Source of the DNA: JALYTY01 sp964546935
GTDB lineage: Bacteria > Vulcanimicrobiota > Vulcanimicrobiia > Vulcanimicrobiales > Vulcanimicrobiaceae
Direction: 5' to 3'
Assembly: GCA_964546935.1 (NCBI GenBank)
Contig: CAZJLJ010000016.1
Coordinates: 1 to 59,943 of the forward strand
DNA: 59,943 nt
Translations under genes and position numbers: made by a program
Notes under the pieces: model-generated
What the model was told of the DNA's origin: nothing
What the model saw: only the letters and a program-made list of their open reading frames with translations
The model's database searches: none
In this document: one piece after another, positions 32,179 through 40,620 of the stretch
How the letters are laid out: each line of letters opens with the position of its first letter
How positions within the stretch are numbered: position 1 is the first letter of the stretch

Positions 32179-33176
32179 TAGATAAGTACATTCGCCGCGG
32201 TAACAAGACCGCCGCCGAACCCAATCTGCAAAATCTTTTCTCCGCGTTTCACGCGTCCGCGACGGATTGCCGGCACCAGCGCGAGCGGAATCGAAACCGC
32301 AGAGGTGTTGCCGTAATCGCAAACGCTTAAGAGCGTCTTTTCCATTGGAACGTTCAAGCGTTTGTTCAGCGCTTCGATCATGCGCAAGTTCGCGCTGTGC
32401 GGCACGAACCAGTCGATGTCGTCCATCATCAATCCCGCTCGCTCGAGCGTACGGAAAACCGCGCCCGGAATGTTTTCCATCACCCAGCGGTAGACGTCTT
32501 GACCCTTTTGGCGGAGCTTGCGTGCCGGGTCTTCGGTGCCGGCGATCTCCGTGCGCATGTTGGTGCGGTAGAGCGCGGGGCCAGCGCTTCCATCGGCTCC
32601 GGCGGTCATCCCAAGAATCTGCGGAACGTTGCTTCTTTCAACCACAGCCACGGCAGCGCCGTCACCGAAGAGCACCGCAGTCGCGCGGTCCGTGTAATCG
32701 GCCGATAGCGACAATGCTTCGGTCGCGACCGTTAGTACACGTTCAGCTTGCCGCGACGCAATGAGTCCCGCGGCAAGATTGACGGTATAAGCATAGCCGG
32801 CGCACGCGGCCGAAATATCGATGGCGCCGGCGTTCTTCGATAACCCATACTGCAACTGAATCATCGCAGCCAAACTCGGATAGACGTAATCCGGCGTAGT
32901 GGAAGCAACCAGGATGTAGTCGATGGTCGAAAGATCGATTTCGGGATGATTCGCAACGAGATCGTTGATTGCGCCATACGCCATCGTACTTGCGTACTCG
33001 CCGTCGCTTACGATGCGGCGTTCGTGAATACCGGTGCGTTGAACGATCCACTCGTCGCTGGTATCCACCATGCGTTCCAAATCCGCATTGCTCAAGATGC
33101 GCTCCGGTACGAAGGTGCCGAAGCCGGCAACTCGCGCAGGCGCTTCAATGCGCGTTGTAGTCGCGGAATCGGTCAC
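32175..33176 (-). CDS. fabH: Beta-ketoacyl-ACP synthase III
   Basis: 333 residues. Initiates fatty acid synthesis by condensing acetyl-CoA (or a branched starter) with malonyl-ACP. The catalytic triad is complete: Cys125 in ISAACAGYAY, His260 in FVPHSANLRMI and Asn290 in DYGNTSAVSIP. The 5' end overlaps leuB by 4 nt and the 3' end overlaps the phosphatase gene by 4 nt. Neighbouring leuB could hint at branched-chain primers, but the pairing may be incidental. Confidence 0.95.
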   Translation of the reverse strand: MTDSATTTRIEAPARVAGFGTFVPERILSNADLERMVDTSDEWIVQRTGIHERRIVSDGEYASTMAYGAINDLVANHPEIDLSTIDYILVASTTPDYVYPSLAAMIQLQYGLSKNAGAIDISAACAGYAYTVNLAAGLIASRQAERVLTVATEALSLSADYTDRATAVLFGDGAAVAVVERSNVPQILGMTAGADGSAGPALYRTNMRTEIAGTEDPARKLRQKGQDVYRWVMENIPGAVFRTLERAGLMMDDIDWFVPHSANLRMIEALNKRLNVPMEKTLLSVCDYGNTSAVSIPLALVPAIRRGRVKRGEKILQIGFGGGLVTAANVLIY

Positions 33177-34243
33177 TTTAGTCCACCGATGACTGCGCTG
33201 GTAAATGCATCCGTCGACATGGGGTCGGTCGAAGTTAATTCCGCGGTGCGCGCACCGTTTGCATACGCCCGTTCTACAGCATTTTCAATTCGCGACGCAT
33301 TTTCGGCGTCGTCGCAACTCATACGCAACAGCATCGCCGCAGAAAGAATGGCGGCGGTTGGATTGGCGATACCTTTGCCTGCGATATCCGGCGCGCTACC
33401 GCTAATCGGTTCGTATAGGCCGAATTGGCGCCCCCGCGTGCCACGTGTTCCGAGACTCGCGCTGGGCAGCGTACCGATCGAGCCTGTGAGAATTGCAGCC
33501 TCGTCGGAGAGGATGTCGCCAAACATGTTCTCGGTCACTATCACGTCAAAATCGCCGGGACGGCGAACGAGTTGCATCGCCGCGTTGTCAACCAGCAAGT
33601 GCTCCACGCGAACGCCCGGATACTCCGGTGCAACCCGGTCTACGACTCGCCGCCAGAGTCGCGACGTTTCGAGAATATTTTGCTTGTCCACGGATGTCAG
33701 GCGTTTGCTCCGCGCGTTTGCAATTTCGAATGCCGTGCGCGCGATGCGCTCGATTTCGGGTGCGCGATAATACATAGTATCGATCGCGGCCTCAACGCCG
33801 TCTTCGGTGCGCTGCTCTTTGGGCTTGCTGAAATAGATGCCGCCGGTCAGTTCGCGCACGACGACCAGATCCAAGCCGCGAACGAGTTCGGGTTTGAGCG
33901 ACGACGCGTCTTCCAATCCGGCGAAGACGCGCACGGGACGAATGTTGGCGTAGAGCTCGTAGTCGCCGCGAAGCCGAAAGAGCGCGTACTCGGGCCGCTC
34001 GGAAAGCGGTTTTCCGTCGTATTGCGGCAGGCCTACGGCACCGAAGAGTATGCCGGCGCTGCGATCGCACAAGGCTCGCGCGTCGTCTGGAAGCGCGGGC
34101 ATTCCCTGCGCTAAGGCCGCGCCGCCGATCGTCGCTTCAACGCATTCGAGATCGGGTCGAACCTCGTTAAGCACCCGCACGGCGGCACGCGTAACTTCAG
34201 GCCCGATGCCGTCACCGGGCAATACCGCAATCGTTTGCGCCAT
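33173..34243 (-). CDS. leuB: 3-isopropylmalate dehydrogenase
   Basis: 356 residues. Oxidatively decarboxylates 3-isopropylmalate in leucine synthesis. Signatures: LPGDGIGPEV, the substrate loop YALFRLRGDYELYANIRPV, RELTGGIYF, VDKQNILETSRLW, and TENMFGDILSDEAA with metal-binding Asp residues; the C-terminal GSAPDIAGKGIANPTA is typical. No other leu genes lie in the window. Overlaps fabH by 4 nt and follows divIVA after 3 nt. Confidence 0.95.
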   Translation of the reverse strand: MAQTIAVLPGDGIGPEVTRAAVRVLNEVRPDLECVEATIGGAALAQGMPALPDDARALCDRSAGILFGAVGLPQYDGKPLSERPEYALFRLRGDYELYANIRPVRVFAGLEDASSLKPELVRGLDLVVVRELTGGIYFSKPKEQRTEDGVEAAIDTMYYRAPEIERIARTAFEIANARSKRLTSVDKQNILETSRLWRRVVDRVAPEYPGVRVEHLLVDNAAMQLVRRPGDFDVIVTENMFGDILSDEAAILTGSIGTLPSASLGTRGTRGRQFGLYEPISGSAPDIAGKGIANPTAAILSAAMLLRMSCDDAENASRIENAVERAYANGARTAELTSTDPMSTDAFTSAVIGGLK

Positions 34244-34246
34244 CGA

Positions 34247-34807
34247 CTAATAAACGGTTATGCGAGTCGTATCTTCGGCCGGCGGTTCCTCGCGATGCGA
34301 GACCGCCTCACCGTTCGAGCGGCCGTTTACCGTTTCGTGAATCGCGGAGGGCGGCATCGGCGCCGCACCCGTTTCTAGCAACGCCAAATGCGTAGTCAGT
34401 AGCGTGCGAAGTTCGCTCTTGGCTTTCTCGGCGGCTTCAACGGTGCGCTGATGTTCCCGACGCGCTTCCGACATCGCATCGTTGTAGCTCGCAATCTCCC
34501 GTTCAGCGGCCAACCGCGCCTGCTCTCGAATCAGATCGGCCTCTTTATGCGCGGACGCTTTGACTTCGTCGGCGGTCCGCTGCGCAAGCACGAGCGTATT
34601 CTGAAGCGATTCTTCCATCGCTTTGAAGTGGCTGATGCGTTCTCTTAAATCGGCGATCTCCGCTTCGAGCGCGGCGCGGTGATGCGCGTCGTCTTCCAGC
34701 GTCTCGATCACTTCGTCGAGAAACTGATCGACTTCGGTGCGGTCGTAACCTTGCAACGCCTTTTTGAAAGACTTGTGCTGGATATCGATCGGGGTGATCT
34801 TTTCCAC
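34247..34807 (-). CDS. divIVA: DivIVA family cell-division/polarity protein
   Basis: 186 residues. The N-terminal TPIDIQHKSFKKALQGYDRTEVDQFLDEV is the membrane-curvature binding domain of DivIVA. A long coiled coil follows (about 30-135), then a low-complexity acidic tail. The family marks septa and poles and organises division or tip growth. It lies 7 nt downstream of sepF, the usual Gram-positive association. Confidence 0.93.
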   Translation of the reverse strand: MEKITPIDIQHKSFKKALQGYDRTEVDQFLDEVIETLEDDAHHRAALEAEIADLRERISHFKAMEESLQNTLVLAQRTADEVKASAHKEADLIREQARLAAEREIASYNDAMSEARREHQRTVEAAEKAKSELRTLLTTHLALLETGAAPMPPSAIHETVNGRSNGEAVSHREEPPAEDTTRITVY

Positions 34808-34814
34808 GGTTGCG

Positions 34815-35231
34815 TTAGCCTCTATTCGTTATGAAGTCGAGCGAGCCATCGGTCATCATGGTGTCGCGCAAACCCGCAGCGTTGACCACCACGCCGGCCG
34901 GAACGATCAAATAGATCGCTTCAGCCAACTTTTGAATTTTTCCGTCGATCGTGTAGGCGACGCCGGATGTGAAATCCACGACGCGCTGCAGCAACGTGCG
35001 ATCGGCATTTTGGAGATTTATGATTACGACTTGACGATTGCGCAATGCGTCGGCGATTTCGACCACGTCCTGAAAACCGCGCGGCGAATAAACGCTGACC
35101 TCGGTGCCGCTGCGCCGTCCGGCATTCGAAAGTGGAACTACGCGGCCGCCGGCAGCGGGCTCGTCGTCGTAGATCTCTTCTTCGTCGTCTCGGATCGAGA
35201 AGAACGATCCAATTTTGTCAAACATACTCAT
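34815..35231 (-). CDS. sepF: Cell-division protein SepF
   Basis: 138 residues. The short N-terminal amphipathic helix (MSMFDKIGSFFSI) serves as a membrane anchor, an acidic linker follows, and the SepF core is recognisable (VYSPRGFQDVVEIADALRNRQVVIINLQNADRTLLQRVVDFTSGVAY). SepF tethers FtsZ to the membrane. Order lgt-yggS-sepF-divIVA parallels the Bacillus ylm cluster. Confidence 0.93.
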   Translation of the reverse strand: MSMFDKIGSFFSIRDDEEEIYDDEPAAGGRVVPLSNAGRRSGTEVSVYSPRGFQDVVEIADALRNRQVVIINLQNADRTLLQRVVDFTSGVAYTIDGKIQKLAEAIYLIVPAGVVVNAAGLRDTMMTDGSLDFITNRG

Positions 35232-35249
35232 GCGTGAAGAACGCCTCCG

Positions 35250-35892
35250 TCACACTCTTCGCTCACCAAAGAGCGAGGTGCCGATGCGGATCATCGTCGA
35301 TCCGGCGCGCACGGCCTCGCGCCAGTCGCCCGACATTCCGATTGAAAGCGTGCTTCCACCTACGCGGTCAAACGTCTTTGCGGCCAGCTCAAAAGCACGC
35401 GCAATTTCCCCACGATCTTCGGTAATGGGACCAATGGCCATAACGCCGTCGAGCCGTAACCCGGGCATGGCGCGGATCTTATCCACAAGGCGATCCGCCT
35501 CGGCCGGCGGGCAGCCGAACCGCTCGGTGGGCGAGACGTTCAGTTGAAGCAAGACCGGCAGGATCCGCCCCGCCGACGTNNNNNNNNNNNNNNNNNNNNN
35601 NNNNNNNNNNNNNNNNNNNNNNNNNNNNNNNNNNNNNNNNNNNNNNNNNNNNNNNNNNNNNNNNNNNNNNNNNNNNNNNGTGCAACAAAGCAAACTTTTC
35701 TTTCGCTTCCTGAACGTAATTTTCACCGATGTCGCGCAAACCCGCCGCGGCGGCTTCTTCAATGGACGATACCGGCTGCTTTTTGCTCACGCCGAGAATG
35801 GCGACGCTATCGGTTGCGCGTCCGCAGGCGCGGAGTTCGTCTTCCAGATCGCGCCGCAGTGCCGCTAACCGATCGGCGATCGTGGCCGGCAA
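35250..35892 (-). CDS. yggS: YggS/YlmE pyridoxal-phosphate homeostasis protein (split by gap)
   Basis: The N-terminal 70 residues (35892 down) contain VAILGVSKKQP with the PLP lysine and GENYVQEAKEKF. After the gap at 35580-35679 the C-terminal part continues (VLLQLNVSPTERFG, GVMAIGP, LSIGMSGDWREAVRAGSTMIRIGTSLFGER). The two halves are in different frames only because the N run has arbitrary length. The family binds PLP and buffers B6 levels without known catalysis. It lies 3 nt after lgt and 18 nt before sepF. Confidence 0.9.
35580..35679. other. Assembly gap of 100 N inside yggS
   Basis: 100 N, true length unknown. Comparison with the normal length of YggS (about 225-235 aa) suggests that real missing sequence of order 100 bp or more lies here. 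Confidence 0.95.
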
Positions 35893-35895
35893 CTT

Positions 35896-36747
35896 TTACG
35901 CCGCGTGGCCCTTAGAATCGTCGAGGACCGTCACATCCGTCCGGCGACCGCGACGCACGCAGTAGACGATACCGATGACACCAACGACGATCATGGGAAT
36001 TGCGTAGAGTTGTCCACCCGTGATCGGGCCGATGCTGAAATCAGCTTGCCGCCAAATCTCGGCGATGCTACGCGTAATGCCGTAAATCGTGAACCACGTC
36101 CAGCCGACTACACCGTCGGGCGGGCGGCGTTTGTAGACGTAAAGCACAATCGGCAGCGTGAGAATATCGAGTATCGCTTCGTACAACTGCGCGGGATGAC
36201 GCGGCGCTACGGGCGGCGGCGCAGTCGGGAAGACCATGCACCACGGGCGATCCGGATTGCAGATGTCGCCCCACAACTCGTCATTAATGAAATTCACGAC
36301 GCGAGTAAGCGCGATGCCGATTGGTAACAACACCACGACTTCGTCACCGAGAACCGTGTACTTCAAGCCCGGATGTTTGCGCACGAAAAGCCAAATCGCG
36401 ATGAGAACGCCGACGAGGCCGCCGTGAAACGCCATTCCGCCTTGCCAGACGGCGATGAAATTGATCGGATTGCTCAGATACTGCGCGAGATCGTGCTTGC
36501 TTATGATGTCGTTGATTACGAAGAACGTGCGTCCGCCGATCAACACACCTAAGAGCGCGTAAAAGAGAAAATCCTGGATCTGCTCTCGCGTCAGACCGAG
36601 GCGCCGCCGGCCCTCGGGGCGGCTCATCCAGAGATAAACGCAGATAAAGCCGACGAGATAGGCAATCCCGTACCAGTGGACCGAAACCGGTCCAAGGTGA
36701 ATTGCCACCGGGTCGACATTTGTCGGATAGCTAAACCAATGCTGCAT
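35896..36747 (-). CDS. lgt: Prolipoprotein diacylglyceryl transferase
   Basis: 283 residues with about seven membrane helices. Transfers diacylglycerol from phosphatidylglycerol to the lipobox Cys. Family motifs: VHWYGIAYLVGF, WQGGMAFHGGLVGV with the essential His, and IALTRVVNFINDELWGD, the Lgt signature. It is the first gene of a six-gene minus-strand operon (lgt-yggS-sepF-divIVA-leuB-fabH) and starts only 20 nt from divergent ccdA. Confidence 0.95.
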   Translation of the reverse strand: MQHWFSYPTNVDPVAIHLGPVSVHWYGIAYLVGFICVYLWMSRPEGRRRLGLTREQIQDFLFYALLGVLIGGRTFFVINDIISKHDLAQYLSNPINFIAVWQGGMAFHGGLVGVLIAIWLFVRKHPGLKYTVLGDEVVVLLPIGIALTRVVNFINDELWGDICNPDRPWCMVFPTAPPPVAPRHPAQLYEAILDILTLPIVLYVYKRRPPDGVVGWTWFTIYGITRSIAEIWRQADFSIGPITGGQLYAIPMIVVGVIGIVYCVRRGRRTDVTVLDDSKGHAA

Positions 36748-36767
36748 CGAGTATCGTTAACTCTATC

Positions 36768-37499
36768 GTGAGCTCGACGTCACACATCACCGTCGGCATC
36801 GCGTTTCTCGCGGGCCTCGTTTCCTTCGTATCGCCGTGCGTCCTTCCGCTTGTTCCGGCATACCTCTCGCTGCTCACCGGCTCGAGCGTCGAGGAACTGC
36901 GCGACGAAGCCACGGCAACCACGCGTGCAAATGCGACCGCCCACGCTTCGGCGTTCATCATTGGATTTACCATCGTTTTCGTGGCGCTGGGCTTAACGGC
37001 GAGCGCCGTCGGCGGCGTTCTAAGCGAGAACCGTGTGCTCATAGCGCAGATCGGCGGCTGCCTTGTTGTGATCCTCGGGCTGCAAATGATGGGAATGTTA
37101 CGGATCCCATTCCTGATGATGGACACGCGTGCGCACTTGCAGCACGAACAGCGCAGTTATTGGACCTCCGGCGTTGTAGGGATCGCCTTCGCAGCAGGCT
37201 GGTCGCCTTGCATTGGACCGATTTTAGCGGGAATTCTGGCCATTGCGTCGCAGCAGCACAACGGCGAGGCAGCGATTCTGCTGCTCTGCTACTCCTTGGG
37301 CTTGGCCGTTCCGTTTTTCCTGACCGCTCTTGCGATCGGGGCGGTGCTGCCGGTGCTCAATCGCATCAAGCGGTTTCTGCCGGCGATCGAATTCGTCGCG
37401 GGACTGTTCTTGGTAGCGGTCGGTCTGGTTCTAGTCAACAACGCATTCCTTACCGTCGCTGGATGGTTCTATCAATTTGTCCCGCAACCGAAACTTTAG
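36768..37499 (+). CDS. ccdA: Cytochrome c biogenesis protein CcdA
   Basis: 243 residues, six membrane helices. Moves electrons from cytoplasmic thioredoxin across the membrane to extracytoplasmic thiols. The two redox Cys lie in LVSFVSPCVLPLVPAYLS and AAGWSPCIGPILAG. The start is GTG 36768 with no visible ribosome-binding site, just 20 nt from the divergent lgt start. It begins the chain ccdA-lspA-rluD-tgt, each overlapping the next by 23-29 nt. Confidence 0.93.
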   Translation: MSSTSHITVGIAFLAGLVSFVSPCVLPLVPAYLSLLTGSSVEELRDEATATTRANATAHASAFIIGFTIVFVALGLTASAVGGVLSENRVLIAQIGGCLVVILGLQMMGMLRIPFLMMDTRAHLQHEQRSYWTSGVVGIAFAAGWSPCIGPILAGILAIASQQHNGEAAILLLCYSLGLAVPFFLTALAIGAVLPVLNRIKRFLPAIEFVAGLFLVAVGLVLVNNAFLTVAGWFYQFVPQPKL

Positions 37500-37956
37500 C
37501 GCCACCATCATCGTCTTAACGGTCGCCGCGATCGTGCTCGTCCTAGATCAGTGGACGAAACGCATGTTGATTTCGTCTTTCATGCCGGGCGAAAGCCGGC
37601 TTGTGCTGCCGCACTTTTTGCGCTGGACGTACGAGAGGAATTTCCACGGCGCATTCGGGCTCTTCGGCGACAACGGTGCGTTGCTTATCGGACTGGCGGT
37701 CGCGGTGCTCTTCATCTTTTGGTTAAGCTTCCGTGATGCGGCGGCACGCTCGCGTCTGGTTTGCATTGCGTTCGGAATGATCGTCGGCGGAGCGATCGGC
37801 AATATTTTGGATCGCCTGCATTTCGGCTACGTCGTCGACTTCATCGACTTCTATAAGATTTGGCCCAACATTTTCAACGTCGCCGATTCGTGTATCACCA
37901 TCGGCGTAATTCTCTTGATGCTATCGAGCCTTGCAACATCACGTCGTCACGCTTGA
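37477..37956 (+). CDS. lspA: Lipoprotein signal peptidase (signal peptidase II)
   Basis: 159 residues, four membrane helices. Cleaves the signal peptide of diacylglyceryl-prolipoproteins. The conserved DQWTKR appears in the first helix region, and the catalytic aspartates lie in GNILDRL and NVADSCI. The start is TTG 37477 inside ccdA; later ATG codons would delete the first helix. Works with lgt, which is transcribed in the opposite direction from the ccdA promoter region. Confidence 0.94.
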   Translation: MSRNRNFSATIIVLTVAAIVLVLDQWTKRMLISSFMPGESRLVLPHFLRWTYERNFHGAFGLFGDNGALLIGLAVAVLFIFWLSFRDAAARSRLVCIAFGMIVGGAIGNILDRLHFGYVVDFIDFYKIWPNIFNVADSCITIGVILLMLSSLATSRRHA

Positions 37957-38827
37957 AGAAGCGGGCAAACGCGCCGACGTCATCGTAGCCCGTCTCTCGG
38001 GCGCGCCACGCTCGCTTGTTACCGATGCCGTAAAACGCGGCGACGTGCGTGTCAACGGAACGGCGGTAAAGCAAAGCTATCCGCTCGAACTGGACGACGT
38101 GCTGGAATACGATGTCCAGTCTCGCGAACCGCTCGTGGCGACGCCCGAAGCGATCGATATCCCAATTATCTATGAAGACGACGATCTGCTGGTCGTCGAT
38201 AAACCCGCGGGAATGGTAACGCATCCCGCGCACGGCGCAACGAGCGGCACGCTGGTGAATGCGCTTTTGGCGCATCTTGGGACAATGCCCGGCGATCCAC
38301 TGCGTCCGGGACTGGTGCATCGCTTGGATCGCGACACGTCCGGACTGCTCGTGATTGCAAAGACCGAAGAGGCGCTTTCCGCGCTGGGCATTGCCATGAA
38401 GGCGCGACGCATCAAGCGTGAATATCTCGGCTTAGTTCACGGCGTTCCCGAACATGACACGGGTAAAATCGAAGGACCGATCGGGCGCGATCCGCACAAC
38501 CGGTTCAAATACGCGATCGTGCAAGACGGCAAACCCGCAATAACGCACTACGAAGTACGCGAAACTTTTCCGAAACATTCGGAACTCGTTTTCCGCTTGG
38601 AAACGGGTCGCACGCATCAGATTCGCGTGCACCTTGCCGCCATGGGACACGCGATTGTGAACGATCCGGTGTATGGACGCGAAGAGGCGCGTTTCGGTTT
38701 ACCAGGCCAAGCACTGCACGCGTGGAAGCTCGAATTCACGCACCCGCGTACGGATCAGATCATGCGTTTCGAAGTTCCGCCGCCCGAAGAATACGTTCGT
38801 GCCAAACGACTTCTTTCAATTACTTAA
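37931..38827 (+). CDS. rluD: RluD-type 23S rRNA pseudouridine synthase
   Basis: 298 residues. An N-terminal S4 domain (RADVIVARLSGAPRSLVTDAVKRGDVRVNG) is followed by the RsuA/RluA catalytic domain with the Asp in HRLDRDTSGLL and the late motif ETGRTHQIRVHLA. Isomerises uridines in 23S rRNA; the exact sites are not predictable from sequence. As in many bacteria it directly follows lspA. TTG start within lspA. Confidence 0.92.
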   Translation: MQHHVVTLEEAGKRADVIVARLSGAPRSLVTDAVKRGDVRVNGTAVKQSYPLELDDVLEYDVQSREPLVATPEAIDIPIIYEDDDLLVVDKPAGMVTHPAHGATSGTLVNALLAHLGTMPGDPLRPGLVHRLDRDTSGLLVIAKTEEALSALGIAMKARRIKREYLGLVHGVPEHDTGKIEGPIGRDPHNRFKYAIVQDGKPAITHYEVRETFPKHSELVFRLETGRTHQIRVHLAAMGHAIVNDPVYGREEARFGLPGQALHAWKLEFTHPRTDQIMRFEVPPPEEYVRAKRLLSIT

Positions 38828-39908
38828 AACCGACGGAACCGCACGGCGCGGCACGATGCACCTTACGCACGGCATCGTTCACACGCCAACGTTCATGCCG
38901 GTCGGGACGGCGGCGACCGTGAAGGGACTAACGCCCGAGGAAGTTCGCAGCGCGCACAGTCAGATAATTCTTTCCAATACCTATCACCTGTGGTTGCGTC
39001 CCGGCAAAGACTTGCTCCTCGAAGCCGGCGGACTGCACAAATTCATGCAGTGGCACGGGCCGATTCTCACCGATTCCGGCGGCTTCCAGGTCTTTAGCCT
39101 TCAGGAACGGCGCAAGCTGGATGATGACGGCGTAACATTCAAATCGCACATCGACGGCAGCAGCCACCGGTTCACGCCGGAAAGCGTAATCGCTTTCGAA
39201 GAAGCGCTAGGCGTGGACATTGCGATGGTTTTAGACGTTTGCGTAAAGTTGCCGGCGACTCCGGAAACGATCGCTGAATCGGTTCGCATGACAACGCAAT
39301 GGGCCAAACGTTCTGCTGCGGCGCGCACGACCGACAAGACGGCGGTATTCGCCATCGTGCAAGGCGGATTGGATAAAGCAATGCGCGAGCGCAGCGCTCG
39401 CGAGATCGTTGCGCTGGATCTACCGGGATACGCGATCGGCGGTCTCTCCGTCGGCGAGACTCGTGAAGAGATGTACGACACTGCACGATTCACGGCCGAT
39501 CTTCTTCCGGAACACAAGCCGCGCTATCTGATGGGCGTTGGAACGGTCCGCGACATTATCATGGCCGTCGATTGCGGGATCGACATGTTCGATTGCGTCT
39601 ATCCAACGCGTTGCGGACGCAATGGGCGCGCGATGACGCGTAGCGGCGAGTACAGCATTCGAAACGCTGCTTATACACGCGACTTCACGCCGATCGATCC
39701 CGAGTGCGATTGTTATGTCTGCACGACCTACACACGCGCGTACCTATCGCATCTCTTCCGGGCGAACGAAATGCTGGGGCCGCGTCTGCTCTCCTACCAC
39801 AACGTTTACGTGCTGAACGATCTGATGCGCGAGGCACGGGAAGCAATCGAGCTTGGCGCCTGGTCCACCTTTCGCGACCGCGTCCTGGCAAACACCGCAA
39901 AAGAGTAG
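38799..39908 (+). CDS. tgt: tRNA-guanine transglycosylase
   Basis: 369 residues from GTG 38799, which overlaps rluD by 29 nt and gives the normal family length. Exchanges G34 for preQ1 in tRNAs with GUN anticodons, on the way to queuosine. Seen here: TPTFMPVGTAATVKGL, ILTDSGGFQVFSL with the catalytic Asp, FAIVQGG, VDCGIDMFDCVYPTR with the nucleophilic Asp, and the zinc site CDCYVCTTYTRAYLSHLF. No queuosine synthesis genes (queC, queD, queE, queF) lie in the window. Confidence 0.95.
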   Translation: MPNDFFQLLKTDGTARRGTMHLTHGIVHTPTFMPVGTAATVKGLTPEEVRSAHSQIILSNTYHLWLRPGKDLLLEAGGLHKFMQWHGPILTDSGGFQVFSLQERRKLDDDGVTFKSHIDGSSHRFTPESVIAFEEALGVDIAMVLDVCVKLPATPETIAESVRMTTQWAKRSAAARTTDKTAVFAIVQGGLDKAMRERSAREIVALDLPGYAIGGLSVGETREEMYDTARFTADLLPEHKPRYLMGVGTVRDIIMAVDCGIDMFDCVYPTRCGRNGRAMTRSGEYSIRNAAYTRDFTPIDPECDCYVCTTYTRAYLSHLFRANEMLGPRLLSYHNVYVLNDLMREAREAIELGAWSTFRDRVLANTAKE

Positions 39909-39923
39909 GGCGCTTTAGCGCCC
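39908..39923 (+). terminator. Hairpin directly after tgt
   Basis: GGGCGC-TTTA-GCGCCC is a perfect 6-bp stem beginning at the last base of the tgt stop codon. There is no U-run after it, so it may be a weak terminator or an mRNA-end-stabilising hairpin rather than an intrinsic terminator. Confidence 0.45.
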
Positions 39924-39951
39924 GGGCTACTTCGGGTATCCTACAGAGACC

Positions 39952-40620
39952 ATGCCGAAGATTCTAATGATCGTCACCGGCCATTCGCAAATTGACAGCG
40001 AGCATCCGACCGGCCTATGGCTCGAGGAGTATAGCATTCCGCTGCGCGCATTTCGCGAAGCCGGCTTTGAAGTCGTAACTGCAACGCCTCACGGTGGTAA
40101 AGCGCCGATCGATCCGCGCAGCTTGGAGGGTGCGAATAAAAACGATCCCGCGATCGCAGAGCTGCAGAACACGAAAATGTTGCTCGAAGCCGGCGACCCG
40201 GAAGAGTACGACGCCGTCTTTCTTCCGGGCGGACACGGAACGATGTTCGACCTCGCAAACTTTCAGCCGGTCAAAACGCTGCTCAGCGAATTCGACACTG
40301 AGGGAAAAATCGTCGCGGCGGTTTGCCACGGTCCCGCAGCGTTCGTCGACGCGATTCGTACGGGAGAAGCGGAAACGCTTGTTGCCGGAAAACGCATTAC
40401 GTGTTTCACCAACGCGGAAGAGCGCGAAGTGAAGCTCGACAAGCTAATGCCTTTCTTGCTCGAGTCAAAGTTACGAGAGCAGGGCGCCAACGTCGTAACG
40501 GCCGAGAATTGGGCCGATCATGTTGAGGTGGACGGAACCTGGATCACGGGCCAAAACCCGCAATCCAGCGGCAGCACCGCAAAGGCTGTTATCGAGGCGT
40601 TAAAGACCCGCGCCCGCTAG
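39952..40620 (+). CDS. DJ-1/PfpI family protein (type 1 glutamine amidotransferase-like)
   Basis: 222 residues. The nucleophile elbow is VCHGPAA with Cys125-His126; a conserved Glu is near residue 25 (WLEEYSIPLRAF), and DAVFLPGGHGTMFDL is typical of the glyoxalase III/Hsp31-like subgroup that turns methylglyoxal into lactate. Whether it is a glyoxalase or a chaperone cannot be told here. Own promoter possible (TATCCT at 39937-39942). Overlaps the convergent ileS 3' end by 21 nt. Confidence 0.88.
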   Translation: MPKILMIVTGHSQIDSEHPTGLWLEEYSIPLRAFREAGFEVVTATPHGGKAPIDPRSLEGANKNDPAIAELQNTKMLLEAGDPEEYDAVFLPGGHGTMFDLANFQPVKTLLSEFDTEGKIVAAVCHGPAAFVDAIRTGEAETLVAGKRITCFTNAEEREVKLDKLMPFLLESKLREQGANVVTAENWADHVEVDGTWITGQNPQSSGSTAKAVIEALKTRAR

